Part shown: in pieces, positions 45,369 to 54,139 of the stretch | How positions within the stretch are numbered: the stretch's first letter is position 1 | Layout of the letters: every line of letters starts with the position of its first letter | DNA from: Pareuzebyella sediminis | GTDB lineage: Bacteria > Bacteroidota > Bacteroidia > Flavobacteriales > Flavobacteriaceae | Reading direction: 5' to 3' | Assembly: GCF_008367235.1 (NCBI RefSeq) | Contig: NZ_VTZS01000001.1 | Location: forward strand, 930,001-994,000 | Length of the DNA: 64,000 nucleotides | Notes under the pieces: generated by a model | The model's database searches: none | What the model saw: the letters and a program-made list of their open reading frames with translations, nothing else | Told to the model about the DNA's origin: nothing | Translations under genes and position numbers: made by a program

Positions 45369-46757
45369 ATGGATAGACAATTACTGTACTTGGTCCTTTT
45401 ATTTATTGTGGGTTGTGGAGAGGGAGAAAAAAAAGAATCAAACATTTTTTTTGCCGGTGAAATAGTTAATCCTACCGACAGTAAAGTTTTTTTGTATAAA
45501 GGGGACGCTGTTATTGATTCGGCCGCTCTAGACGAACAGAATCGTTTTGCGTTTTCTATTGACTCTATTGAAGATGGGCTCTACCATTTCAATCATTATC
45601 CCGAATTGCAATATGTATATTTAGAACGAGGCGATAGTTTGATGATGCGCCTGAATACTATTGATTTCGATGAATCCTTGATTTTTTCTGGAAAAGGGGA
45701 AGAAATTAATAATTTTCTACTTGAACTCTTTTTATCACATGAAGATGAGGCTGATCTGATTCGTGAATTATATAGACTAGAGCCCACTGATTTCACCGAT
45801 AAAATTGACTCTCTTCAGGAAATCAAACTCGATGAGTTGGCCAAGCTCGTCAATGAAAACAAAATTTCCGAAAAAAAGGAGAAAGTGGCCAAGGCCAGTA
45901 TTGTGTACAATTACAATACCTTCAAGGAAAAATATCCTTTCAAGCATAAATGGTTGACCGGTGCTCAAAAGATAGTGAGCCTGCCAACAGACTTCTATTC
46001 TTACAGAAAGAATCTGACATTTAATGACAAAGACCTTACCTATCTCAGACCGTATTATAATTTTATGAATACCCTCGTAGGTAATATGTCGTTCATGTCA
46101 TGTTATGGAGACTGTGGTGAGGGCAATGAGGCAGTTCGAAATCGGTTACATTTTAATAAACATAAGCTGAAATTGATTGACAGCCTCATGCAGGAAAAAG
46201 AGCTCAAAGACAACCTTTTTAGATTCGTTGCATTCGATTATCTTCTTAAAGCCCATCAAGACAGCGAAAAAAACAATGAAGAATTTATAGAGGAGTTTCA
46301 CCGGCTATCGAATAATAACAGGCATATGGACGAAATCGATGCGCTTTATGAATCGATAAAGAATATGCAACCGAATAAAAGAATTCCCGATGTACTCGTT
46401 TCGGATGTCGATGGCAATCAAGTTTCATTAAAACAAATAGCAAGTAAAAACAACAAAACAGTTTTCTATTTTTGGTCGGGAACCAATAGGAGCCACTTTG
46501 ACAATCTTCGAAAAAGGGTTGCCTATCTTTCCCATTCAAAACCTAACTATTCTTTTGTGGGCATCAATTTGAAAACCACCGAACCAGTTTGGAAGACCAT
46601 GTTGGAAACTTCTGGTTTAGATAAATCCCTTCAGTATCGAGCGGTAGATGTCGATAATTTATCGAAATCCCTAATCATTGATAAACTCAATAAATGTATT
46701 ATTACGGAAGACGAGATTATCGTTGATGCCTTTGCCAACGTTTACGAATCTTTCTAA
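45369..46757 (+). CDS. Thioredoxin-fold (TlpA-like) lipoprotein lacking the CxxC motif
   Basis: The 462-residue protein has a lipoprotein signal (ending IVGCGEG), a beta domain resembling DUF4369 (about 25-125), a long helical linker, and a C-terminal thioredoxin-like domain (about 335-460, starting IPDVLVSDVDGNQVSLKQI). Where TlpA/ResA proteins have WCxxC, this sequence reads FYFWSGTNRSHFD, with no cysteine. It therefore cannot act as an ordinary disulfide reductase. Such domains may bind partners or protect the envelope. It is on the plus strand between minus-strand genes and is not in an operon. Confidence 0.78.
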   Translation: MDRQLLYLVLLFIVGCGEGEKKESNIFFAGEIVNPTDSKVFLYKGDAVIDSAALDEQNRFAFSIDSIEDGLYHFNHYPELQYVYLERGDSLMMRLNTIDFDESLIFSGKGEEINNFLLELFLSHEDEADLIRELYRLEPTDFTDKIDSLQEIKLDELAKLVNENKISEKKEKVAKASIVYNYNTFKEKYPFKHKWLTGAQKIVSLPTDFYSYRKNLTFNDKDLTYLRPYYNFMNTLVGNMSFMSCYGDCGEGNEAVRNRLHFNKHKLKLIDSLMQEKELKDNLFRFVAFDYLLKAHQDSEKNNEEFIEEFHRLSNNNRHMDEIDALYESIKNMQPNKRIPDVLVSDVDGNQVSLKQIASKNNKTVFYFWSGTNRSHFDNLRKRVAYLSHSKPNYSFVGINLKTTEPVWKTMLETSGLDKSLQYRAVDVDNLSKSLIIDKLNKCIITEDEIIVDAFANVYESF

Positions 46758-46965
46758 AAAAAACGAAGCTGTTTTGCTCTAAAAAAGCGTAGTGTACCAT
46801 CTCCCTGTTGAAATGGTTACCTTCCTTCCATAAAGACATTCATAACGACCGCACTCATAGGCATTTTTATTTTTTTTCTTCTTTACGAATCATGCTCGTT
46901 TACAAAGCACCTAAAATGATTCCTAAAAATCACCGCCGAAAAAAAGCCAAGCTGCGAATTTTGCT

Positions 46966-46998
46966 AAAAAAAGATGCAAAGCTTCGAACTTTGCATCT
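46966..46998 (-). terminator. Intrinsic terminator of the transaldolase gene
   Basis: AGATGCAAAG at 46972-46981 pairs with CTTTGCATCT at 46989-46998 with a seven-base loop. On the minus strand it is followed by seven T. It lies 31 bases past the stop of the transaldolase-family gene. Confidence 0.8.
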
Positions 46999-47029
46999 CT
47001 ATATTTGATAAAAATAAATCGGTATGCTT

Positions 47030-47683
47030 TTAGTTTCCCTTTTTATAGTCAGCCAAAAACTTCTCTAGACCGATATCAGTTAATGGATGTTTCAAAAGAC
47101 CTGTAATTGATGATAACCCTCCGGTCATTACATCCGCTCCGACCTTTGCACAATCTATTACGTGCATCGTGTGTCGGATAGAAGCAGCCAATATCTGGGT
47201 TTCAAACGCATAATTGTCATAAATATGACGAATTTCGGCGATCAGGTTTAAACCATCGGTTGAGATATCATCTAACCTTCCAATGAATGGAGATACATAG
47301 GTTGCTCCTGCTTTTGCAGCCAGTAGCGCTTGACCTGCAGAAAATACCAAGGTACAATTAGTTCTGATTCCCTTATCGGAGAAATATTTAAGTGCCTTTA
47401 CCCCATCCTTTATCATGGGTACCTTCACTACAATTTGATCATGAAGTTCCGCCAATTCTTCACCCTCTTTTACAATGGCATTGAATTCCGTCGCAATGAC
47501 CTCCGCCGACACGTCACCGTCAACAATATTGCATATATCTACATAATGTTTCAAGATATTATTTCTTCCTGTAATTCCCTCTTTAGCCATTAGGGAGGGG
47601 TTTGTAGTAACGCCGTCGAGCACACCTAGTTCTTGCGCTTCACGAATTTGGTCTAAATTAGCAGTGTCTATAAAAAACTTCAT
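47030..47683 (-). CDS. tal: Transaldolase / fructose-6-phosphate aldolase-like protein
   Basis: The 217-residue short-form enzyme (TalC/MipB class) has [31 protein letters not shown] and [11 protein letters not shown], where the lysine forms the Schiff base. A later segment, [11 protein letters not shown], has Phe at the position that is Tyr in E. coli F6P aldolase, which argues for transaldolase activity. It acts in the pentose phosphate pathway in the cytosol. Its own terminator follows. The fold is certain; which of the two activities dominates needs an assay. Confidence 0.88.
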   Translation of the reverse strand: MKFFIDTANLDQIREAQELGVLDGVTTNPSLMAKEGITGRNNILKHYVDICNIVDGDVSAEVIATEFNAIVKEGEELAELHDQIVVKVPMIKDGVKALKYFSDKGIRTNCTLVFSAGQALLAAKAGATYVSPFIGRLDDISTDGLNLIAEIRHIYDNYAFETQILAASIRHTMHVIDCAKVGADVMTGGLSSITGLLKHPLTDIGLEKFLADYKKGN

Positions 47684-47754
47684 TATTAGTTGTTTTGTTT
47701 AATTTAAAATTATGCTTGTAACAGCAATATTAAAAGTATTGCTTTTGTACGAAA

Positions 47755-48564
47755 TTACAATTTATAATGGTTAAGCAATAGCTTCTCGAATACTTTATCA
47801 GGCAATATCTTTTTTAACCGTGTAGAGAATTTTTGCATAGGTGCTCCCACTTTATAGTGTACTTTAGGACTTTTGGTGTTGATTACCTTCAATACCTCTT
47901 TGGCTACCAAAATCGGGTCGTCCCCCCCATCGACATCTTCATTGATCATCTTAAGGGTATTCCCATAAGGCTCCTTGTAAGGAGAATCTTCATAGATAGG
48001 TACATGGTAGCGACCTGCAGCAATATTGGTGGCAAAATCACCCGGGGCCAAGGTAGTGATCTCAACACCAAAATTTTTAACCTCCATACGTAAAGCTTCT
48101 GTTAAGGTAGCGAGTGCAGCTTTTGTTGCAGAATAGACTCCTCTGTATGGAAGCCCCATATAACCGGCTATAGATGTTATATTGATGATATGGCCGAAAT
48201 TCTGCCTTCGCATTTGAGGCAGTACGGCTTTTGCCATATGTATCGGCCCGTGAACATTGGTATCGAACACTTTTAAAATTTCTTCATGCGGGGTTTCCTC
48301 GATGGGCCCGGTAATACCAACTCCTGCATTGTTCACGAGAACGTCTATTCGACCCTCCCTATCGAGAAGGCTTTTGACGGCAAAGGCAATACTGTCTGGA
48401 TGGGTTACGTCAAGTTCTAAAAGTTCAAACCCTTCAAATTCGGAGTTTTTTAACAAACTACGAGTGGTTCCATATATCTTGAACCCCTCTTCCTTAAGAT
48501 AAAGCCCTATTGATTTTCCAATACCCGAAGACCCACCAGTGATAAGTACGACTTTTTTTTCCAT
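47755..48564 (-). CDS. Short-chain dehydrogenase/reductase
   Basis: The 269-residue Rossmann protein shows the classical SDR pattern: the cofactor loop TGGSSGIGKSIG, VLVNNAGVGITG, a catalytic serine in IINITSIAGY, and YSATKAAL (the YxxxK pair). It is classical in length, NAD(P)-dependent and cytosolic. The substrate (alcohol, ketone or steroid-like) cannot be read from the sequence. It lies 71 bases upstream of the transaldolase gene and may be transcribed with it. Confidence 0.9.
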   Translation of the reverse strand: MEKKVVLITGGSSGIGKSIGLYLKEEGFKIYGTTRSLLKNSEFEGFELLELDVTHPDSIAFAVKSLLDREGRIDVLVNNAGVGITGPIEETPHEEILKVFDTNVHGPIHMAKAVLPQMRRQNFGHIINITSIAGYMGLPYRGVYSATKAALATLTEALRMEVKNFGVEITTLAPGDFATNIAAGRYHVPIYEDSPYKEPYGNTLKMINEDVDGGDDPILVAKEVLKVINTKSPKVHYKVGAPMQKFSTRLKKILPDKVFEKLLLNHYKL

Positions 48565-48748
48565 AGAATTGCAAAATACGTATTATTGAAAAAATTTATA
48601 TTGAAAAAAGGTATTTCATTTCGCCGAAATTAGCGTAGTAACGAAAAGAACAGAAGTTTTTACTGATACCATCGAAACTTTTATTTTATAAAAATTGTAG
48701 CGCAGGTATAGACTTGATGGGAAAGGATGTTAAAGAAAAATAGGGCAC

Positions 48749-48852
48749 AAAAAAACGGCAAGCTACCTACATCGCACCGCTACGACCGTATACCCTTGCT
48801 GCGTTCCCACCCTGGGGGATTCTACAGGAGCTGGTCGTGTAGGACTTGCCGA
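48749..48852 (-). ncRNA. ffs: Signal recognition particle RNA (small bacterial type)
   Basis: Read on the minus strand, the RNA has terminal pairing between CGGCAAG (48845-48851) and CTTGCCG (48756-48762). The conserved SRP domain IV loop region is GGGTGGGAACGCAGCAAGGG. The 3' end runs into seven T (48749-48755), giving a built-in terminator. The length of about 100 bases matches the small SRP RNA without an Alu domain. It pairs with Ffh to target membrane proteins to the translocon. A near-perfect housekeeping promoter precedes it. Confidence 0.9.
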
Positions 48853-48855
48853 CCG

Positions 48856-48885
48856 CAAATATACAATCTTTTCTAGCTTTTTCAA
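48856..48885 (-). promoter_or_regulatory. SRP RNA promoter
   Basis: On the minus strand, TTG (48883-48885) and TATATTTG (48856-48863) match the Bacteroidota -33 and -7 elements with a 19-base spacer. The predicted start lies about five bases past the -7 element, at the first bases of the SRP RNA. Confidence 0.75.
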
Positions 48886-48979
48886 TCGTTTCACGATCAA
48901 ATTTTATATGCAAATATTCTATAGAGTTCATTATTTTTGTCCACATATCCTTTTAAAATCTTGAGATTAATAGAACCAC

Positions 48980-50032
48980 ATGAACATTTTAAAATATTTT
49001 TCCCTGAATTTATTTTTAGCACTCTTTATAGCCTGTGGAGGGGACAATTCTCCAACGGCGCTTTTTGAAATACAACTTGAGGGAAACAAAAACGTTTTTC
49101 AAGAAAACCAAGTCGTAAACGTTTCTATCGAAAACAAAAAAAATAAAACCATTGATGGAATTATCTATTCAATCGATGGCAACGAACTTCCAATTAAAGA
49201 TGGCAGTATTTCCCTAAATACCGATCAGTTGGGAGATAAAACCTTAAAAGCTGTAATTGACTATGAAGATACATCTGCTGAAATTTCAAAGAATATAAAA
49301 ATTTTCGCTGCAAAAGCACCTGAGATTTATACCTATAAAATTATAAATGAATACCCGCACGATAGCAAGGCCTATACCCAAGGGCTAGAATTTCATAATG
49401 ATACGCTGTATGAAAGCACCGGGAAAAAAGGAAGGTCTTCATTGCGAAAAGTGGATTATAAGACAGGTAAAATTTTGAAGCAAGTAGATTTAGATGCCTC
49501 CTATTTTGGCGAGGGCATCACTATTTTAAACGACAAAATTTACATGCTGACCTGGCAAAGTGGTACCGGTTTCATTTATGACTTAAATGACCTAAAGCGT
49601 TTGGATAGTTTCAAATACGGTCAGAGCAAAGAAGGTTGGGGACTTACAAATGACAGTAAGAATCTTTATAAAAGTGATGGTACCGAACGAATTTGGATTT
49701 TGAATCCCGAAACCCTGGCCGAAGAAGGGTCTATTGAAACGGTAACCAATAAGTCTATAAACGATAGTGCCAACGAATTGGAATATGTGGATGGCAAAAT
49801 ATATGCCAATGTGTACCAGAAGCCCAGTGTCATGATAATCGATGCGCATAGTGGGGCTATTGAAGGGGTAATAAATTTTGGTGGGCTTAGTGAAAAAGTC
49901 ACCCATCATGAGAGCTGGAGCGACACCGACAATGTTCTAAATGGTATAGCCTACCACTCAGATCGTCAGACTTTTTTTGTTACGGGAAAGGAATGGGACA
50001 AAATCTTCGAGGTAACTATTCATAAAAAATAA
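48980..50032 (+). CDS. Glutaminyl-peptide cyclotransferase (bacterial/plant type) lipoprotein
   Basis: The 350-residue protein has a lipoprotein signal (ending FIACGG). A beta-sandwich N-terminal domain of about 100 residues precedes a five-bladed propeller. The propeller has family signatures AYTQGLEFH, YESTGKKGRSSLRKVD, YFGEGITIL, EGWGLTNDSKNLYKSDGT, NELEYVDGKIYANVY and NGIAYHSD. It cyclises N-terminal glutamine to pyroglutamate on exported proteins, a common modification of secreted proteins in this phylum. It is immediately upstream of a thioesterase gene (gap one base). Confidence 0.93.
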   Translation: MNILKYFSLNLFLALFIACGGDNSPTALFEIQLEGNKNVFQENQVVNVSIENKKNKTIDGIIYSIDGNELPIKDGSISLNTDQLGDKTLKAVIDYEDTSAEISKNIKIFAAKAPEIYTYKIINEYPHDSKAYTQGLEFHNDTLYESTGKKGRSSLRKVDYKTGKILKQVDLDASYFGEGITILNDKIYMLTWQSGTGFIYDLNDLKRLDSFKYGQSKEGWGLTNDSKNLYKSDGTERIWILNPETLAEEGSIETVTNKSINDSANELEYVDGKIYANVYQKPSVMIIDAHSGAIEGVINFGGLSEKVTHHESWSDTDNVLNGIAYHSDRQTFFVTGKEWDKIFEVTIHKK

Positions 50033-50033
50033 A

Positions 50034-50444
50034 ATGGATAAATATCACAAGACCATAGTGGTAGAAAAGGACGACCTCGATGAGCTAGACCACGTGAACA
50101 ATGTGCGCTATGTACAATGGATTCAAGATATTTCGAAAGAACATTGGCTTTCATCGGCTTCGGAACAAATGCAGGAAGGTATCATGTGGGTAGTTATGAA
50201 TCATAATATTACCTACAAGAGTGCGGCCAAACTTGGTGATGTCATCGACATGAAGACTTATATTGCGGAGAGCCGTGGTGCGACATCAATTCGTATTGTT
50301 GAAATGTACGATGCGACTACAAACCATTTGTTGGTTCAATCGACCACACAATGGTGCCTGTTAAATTCCAATACCCTTAGACCAGTTCGCATATCGAAAG
50401 AAATCAAAGATGCTTTCGTAAATGAAGACAGAGATAGGCTTTGA
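50034..50444 (+). CDS. Acyl-CoA thioesterase, hotdog fold (4HBT type)
   Basis: The 136-residue protein has the hotdog fold of the 4-hydroxybenzoyl-CoA thioesterase class: DELDHVNNVRYVQWIQDISKEHW (with an active-site Asp-like acidic residue of the family), and a later strand WVVMNHNITYKSAAKLGDVI. Length matches the family. It hydrolyses acyl-CoA thioesters of unknown acyl group in the cytosol. It starts two bases past the cyclotransferase stop, so they share a message, though no functional link is obvious. Confidence 0.9.
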   Translation: MDKYHKTIVVEKDDLDELDHVNNVRYVQWIQDISKEHWLSSASEQMQEGIMWVVMNHNITYKSAAKLGDVIDMKTYIAESRGATSIRIVEMYDATTNHLLVQSTTQWCLLNSNTLRPVRISKEIKDAFVNEDRDRL

Positions 50445-50914
50445 GCGCAGATTCTGGAAGCACATTCAGACGATAGCAAAAGCACTTGAATAATATGGGT
50501 TCAAAAAAACTTCTCAATACCACGGTCACTCTTTTATGATGTACACAAATCTCTTTTCAGACAGTAAGTAGTCCAATAACTACTATTCCCCTATTTAAAT
50601 ACAGCCTAAACATCTACTTTTCGACCTCCCGAGACCAATATACCGGATTTCAAAGATAAATAAGGCCTAGAACGTTCGAGCCATCAGAGAAAAAATAACG
50701 GTGATTGCGAAAAATTATCGAAACTTTCAGATGACCTCTTAGAAGAAGAAACAAAAGTTTAAATATATAAGAAAAAGTTTAAATTTTTTGAAAGAAAAAA
50801 CTTTCAAAAAATCTCATACTCAACGAATTACGGACAAAAACCCCAAATATTATGGGGAATATCTTGGTTCGTATGTAACTTACTGTCATTAATTTAGCTA
50901 AAAATCACCGTACA
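50445..50914. other. Gene-free spacer of 470 bases with repeats and hairpins
   Basis: No gene is seen. The right half holds a pair of identical 12-base direct repeats (50753 and 50773), an 11-bp A/T-rich hairpin (50784-50811, TTTTTTGAAAG with CTTTCAAAAAA) and a small CCCCA/TGGGG hairpin (50841-50857). All of this is upstream of the LytTR regulator and likely contains its promoter and operator. Confidence 0.6.
50753..50784 (+). promoter_or_regulatory. Tandem LytTR-like binding sites
   Basis: AAAAGTTTAAAT occurs twice, at 50753-50764 and 50773-50784, with a start-to-start spacing of 20 bases. Each contains AAAGTTTAA, which fits eight of nine positions of the LytTR consensus (direct repeats separated by about two helical turns). 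It lies about 130 bases before the LytTR gene, suggesting autoregulation. The spacing is one to two bases short of typical. Confidence 0.4.
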
Positions 50915-51646
50915 TTGGAATACACCTATAACATTATAGATTCGGATGCTACCTCAAATTTGCAATTGCAGCACTATTTGGGAGAGTATGGTGATTTCAC
51001 CTGTACTGCTATGTGCAAAGATAGTTCCGAAGGCATTAATCACGTGCTGAAATATTCTCCTGACATTATTTTTATCAATCTAGGGGAAAACGCATATGAA
51101 TATTTCCATATGGTAATGGAACTGCACCAATATTTGACGGACCTCCCCATTATCATAGGGATTGCCAAATGTAAAAAGTATGCGTACGATGCAATAAAAG
51201 GTGGGTTCTTCGACTATTGGCTAATGCCATACAACGAATTTGATATTAGAAAATCGATTTACAGATTAAAGAAACTTCTTCCTGTAAAAGTAGAACCGCA
51301 GACACTTTGTCTAAAATCATACCGAGATTTTCAATATATCAATACCGATGATATTCTTTATTTACAGGCCGATAATAACGCGACCGAGTTTATTATGAAA
51401 GACGGTACAATAAACAATGCCTTTAAAACGTTAAAGACTTTTGAGAATCAACTTCCTAAAAATTTTGTTCGTATTCATCAGAGTTATATTGTAAACACAA
51501 AATATATTTCACGCATCAGTTACGGTAAATCGGTATGTACGCTAAAGCAGAACAAAGAGCAACTGCCATTCTCCAAATCATACCGAAAAAACATTGATGA
51601 ATTGAAGAAAATACTTTCAAAAAACGTGATTTCTAGTCTTAATTGA
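50915..51646 (+). CDS. LytTR-type DNA-binding regulator with degenerate receiver
   Basis: The 243-residue protein has an N-terminal receiver-like domain (about 1-115) and a C-terminal LytTR DNA-binding domain (about 135-240; YINTDDILYLQADNNATEFIM, FVRIHQSYIVNTKYISRI). The receiver lacks the phosphorylation apparatus. The phosphoacceptor is Asn55 (IIFINL), the usual Thr/Ser is Ala84, and the conserved Lys-Pro reads Met104-Pro. It is probably phosphorylation-independent. The start codon is TTG at 50915; no in-frame ATG exists upstream. It lies 138 bases upstream of a small lipoprotein gene and may control it. Confidence 0.85.
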   Translation: MEYTYNIIDSDATSNLQLQHYLGEYGDFTCTAMCKDSSEGINHVLKYSPDIIFINLGENAYEYFHMVMELHQYLTDLPIIIGIAKCKKYAYDAIKGGFFDYWLMPYNEFDIRKSIYRLKKLLPVKVEPQTLCLKSYRDFQYINTDDILYLQADNNATEFIMKDGTINNAFKTLKTFENQLPKNFVRIHQSYIVNTKYISRISYGKSVCTLKQNKEQLPFSKSYRKNIDELKKILSKNVISSLN

Positions 51647-51733
51647 TCAAATACTCACAGAAGTCGCCTGAATACTTTTGAAAGTCGTCGATTTACTAAT
51701 ACATTTTTTGATGGCTATTTTTTCTTACTTATC

Positions 51734-51751
51734 AGCTGTAGTTTAGCTGTA
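51734..51751 (+). repeat. Short direct repeat upstream of the small lipoprotein
   Basis: AGCTGTA occurs at 51734-51740 and 51745-51751, an 11-base period equal to one helical turn, about 35-50 bases before the ATG at 51785. It could be a regulator half-site pair; this is inference from spacing only. Confidence 0.35.
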
Positions 51752-51784
51752 ACAATTAACAATAACCCCCTAAAAATTTTAAGT

Positions 51785-51943
51785 ATGAAAAAAGTAGTTT
51801 GTATTTTCGCAGTAGTAGCAATGAGTATTGGATTTTATTCCTGTGAGTCTGACAGCAATGTAGATGAGACCGACGCAGTATATGAGTTACATGTCGACGC
51901 TCTACCTGACGGAGAGCATGCGCCCAGTGACGGAAGAGACTAA
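51785..51943 (+). CDS. Small acidic lipoprotein, 52 residues
   Basis: An ATG at 51785 opens a 52-codon frame with a lipoprotein-type signal: MKKVV, a hydrophobic core, then FYSC with the cysteine at residue 20. The mature part is 33 residues long and very acidic (11 Asp/Glu, one Arg), ending PSDGRD. No family is recognised. It stands after a LytTR gene and before a strong terminator, then a TPR histidine kinase and its response regulator. The short length, export signal and context make it a candidate secreted signal or sensor partner; this is inference. Codon use and signal make it a likely real gene. Confidence 0.7.
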   Translation: MKKVVCIFAVVAMSIGFYSCESDSNVDETDAVYELHVDALPDGEHAPSDGRD

Positions 51944-51964
51944 AATTCACCGATTGATAAAGTA

Positions 51965-51997
51965 AAAAGCCTTAAATTTATTTAAGGCTTTTTTTTT
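51965..51997 (+). terminator. Strong intrinsic terminator between the small lipoprotein and the kinase
   Basis: AAAAGCCTTAAA (51965-51976) pairs perfectly with TTTAAGGCTTTT (51981-51992) over a four-base loop and continues into nine T (51989-51997). It ends only 17 bases before the kinase ATG, leaving no room for a normal promoter in between, so kinase expression should depend on read-through. Confidence 0.9.
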
Positions 51998-52014
51998 AAG
52001 TAATCATTCTATCT

Positions 52015-54129
52015 ATGCGATTGGAATCATACAAGAAATCAACTTGGATTTTTGCATTATGGAGTTTATCTATACTGCTTACTATTCTTTCATGTGATTC
52101 AAATCTTAAGGGCGACAGTACAAGTAACAATCAACGAGAGGTCGAAATGATATTTGATTTGATTGCGGAAGGAAGAAATATACAGTTACCCTTAGTGGAA
52201 AGAAAAAAGCGATTAGAAGAAGCCCAGAATGCAATTTCAACCATCGAAGGTGATTCATCACGTGCTAAACTTTATTCTAGGTTGTCATTGGCCTATTTAC
52301 GTTTAAACGATTCTCTGAAATTCAGAAACACCAACAAATCGACCATCGAGCTTTCAAAAAAAGTAGACGATAGCATAAGTCTAGCGGAAGCCAAATGGGA
52401 TTTGGCACTTTTTCTCAGAAAACTTGGCGTACCCGACAGTGCGTATTTTCACTATTCTGAAGCACAAAAAATTTATTCAGATCTCGGCATGTCCTATGAA
52501 TCGGGAAGAATGCTCTATAACATGGCTAGTGCACAAAGTGATATTAAAGATTATACCGGTGGTGAAATAACGACCATACAAGCTATAGAAACCCTGAAAC
52601 CCTTCAATAAAAATCAACAATTGTTCAACTGTTACAACCTACTTGGTATAATCACAAGGGGACTGAAGGAGTATGACAGGGCGATTGAGTATTATAATAC
52701 GGCCTTGGAATACCAAAAGGAAATTCCAGAACAGAACAATTTAGATTTAATAGTAAAAAATAATATTGGTATTGTTTATCAAGAACAAGAAAAGTACCAT
52801 GAATCCATACCCTATTTTGAGGAAGTGCTCCAAAACAATTTTCTCATCGAAGAAAATCCGGATTTATATGCAAAAGCGATGAGCAGCCTAGCCTATAGCC
52901 GATTAAAAGTGGGGGATGAAAATCAACTGCAGCAACAATTTGAAAAGGCCATTCGAATTCAAGACAGTATAAATGATATAAGTGCTATTTCTCGAACCCA
53001 GTTCAATTTAGCTGAATTTTTTTTAAACCAAAAAGATACCTTGAGCGCGATAGAGCATGCAAAAAAGGCGAGGAACTCAGCTGAGCTGACTGAGAACAAC
53101 GAGAGAATACTACAAACATTAAAGTTACTGGCAAAATTGGAACCTGAAAAATCGGCCTATTATACCCAACAATATATTACACTTAATGATAGCCTCCAAC
53201 AAGAAGAACGAAAAGTGAGGGACAAATTTGCCCGTATCCGTTTCGAAACCGATGAGTTTATAGCCGAAAACCAAATGTTAACGCGAGAAAAACAACTATG
53301 GACGGGTATCTCAATCGCGGTATTGTTGTTAGGATTGATGACCTTTTTGATATTAGATCAACGATCAAAAAACCAAAAGCTTAGGTTTCATCAAGAACAA
53401 CAAGTCGCTAACCAAGAAATTTTCAACTTAATGCTTGCCCAAAAACAAAAGGTCGAGGAGGGTAAAAAATCAGAGCAAAAGCGCATCAGTGAAGAACTTC
53501 ATGACGGAGTTCTTGGTAAGATGCTTGGAGCACGTATGGTACTTACGGGCCTTAATCAAAAAAATGACCAAAATGCGGTTGTTGAGCGTAAAAGAGCTAT
53601 CGACGCACTTCAAGATGTTGAAAAAGAAGTAAGGGCCATTTCCCATGAGTTAAGCCATGCTGCTTATCAAAAAATGCATAATTTTATACTTTCGTTGGAA
53701 GATCTTATAAAAACGGTCGAGAATACTGCCGGCTTTAAGGTGCAGATGCATTACGCTAAGAACTTTGATTGGGATGCGCTGAAGGGCGAGGCTAAAATAA
53801 ATCTATACCGTATCATACAAGAATGCCTACAAAATAGCGTAAAGCACGCGCGCTGTGAAAATGTAACGATAGATCTGGAAAAATTCTCCACTAGGATTAC
53901 CATTACCATTGCTGACGATGGCCAAGGATTCAAAAATAATTCTGGAAGAAAAGGTATTGGTATGCGCAACATCGAATCTCGGGTCGAAAAACTAAACGGG
54001 GAATGGGATATAAAGGGAGTACTTGGAAAAGGCACTACAGTCAGGCTTGAATTTTCACTTTCGGATATTATGGAAAATGGTAGTTTATATTCGGTAAAAG
54101 AGAAATCTTTGAAAGAAATTAGCGGTTAA
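52015..54129 (+). CDS. TPR-containing sensor histidine kinase (HisKA_3 type)
   Basis: The 704-residue protein starts with a signal peptide or lipoprotein signal (ending TILSCDS, cysteine 27). A periplasmic array of TPR motifs follows (about 35-400, for example DRAIEYYNTALEYQKE and YHESIPYFEEVL), then a coiled coil. One membrane helix (about 430-450, LWTGISIAVLLLGLMTFLIL) leads to the HisKA_3 dimerisation/phosphorylation segment (EELHDGVLGKMLG, His496) and a HATPase_c domain (NLYRIIQECLQNSVKHA, ADDGQGFKN, KGIGMRNIESRV). It should phosphorylate the response regulator that starts 10 bases past its stop. The signal sensed by the TPR array is unknown; the neighbouring small lipoprotein is a candidate. 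Confidence 0.93.
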   Translation: MRLESYKKSTWIFALWSLSILLTILSCDSNLKGDSTSNNQREVEMIFDLIAEGRNIQLPLVERKKRLEEAQNAISTIEGDSSRAKLYSRLSLAYLRLNDSLKFRNTNKSTIELSKKVDDSISLAEAKWDLALFLRKLGVPDSAYFHYSEAQKIYSDLGMSYESGRMLYNMASAQSDIKDYTGGEITTIQAIETLKPFNKNQQLFNCYNLLGIITRGLKEYDRAIEYYNTALEYQKEIPEQNNLDLIVKNNIGIVYQEQEKYHESIPYFEEVLQNNFLIEENPDLYAKAMSSLAYSRLKVGDENQLQQQFEKAIRIQDSINDISAISRTQFNLAEFFLNQKDTLSAIEHAKKARNSAELTENNERILQTLKLLAKLEPEKSAYYTQQYITLNDSLQQEERKVRDKFARIRFETDEFIAENQMLTREKQLWTGISIAVLLLGLMTFLILDQRSKNQKLRFHQEQQVANQEIFNLMLAQKQKVEEGKKSEQKRISEELHDGVLGKMLGARMVLTGLNQKNDQNAVVERKRAIDALQDVEKEVRAISHELSHAAYQKMHNFILSLEDLIKTVENTAGFKVQMHYAKNFDWDALKGEAKINLYRIIQECLQNSVKHARCENVTIDLEKFSTRITITIADDGQGFKNNSGRKGIGMRNIESRVEKLNGEWDIKGVLGKGTTVRLEFSLSDIMENGSLYSVKEKSLKEISG

Positions 54130-54139
54130 ATTTTTTATC

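Noticed and set aside
46808-47008. Plus-strand 66-residue frame with TTG start between the thioredoxin-fold gene and the transaldolase gene
   Set aside because: It is basic and low-complexity, and overlaps the transaldolase terminator; no start signal supports it.
50784-50811. A/T-rich hairpin TTTTTTGAAAG/CTTTCAAAAAA considered as a terminator
   Set aside because: It has almost no G/C in the stem and no proper tail, so it is only noted as part of the spacer.
51673-51680. TACTTTTG as promoter of the small lipoprotein gene
   Set aside because: It matches the -7 consensus but lies 104 bases from the ATG and has no -33 TTG at the right distance; not convincing.
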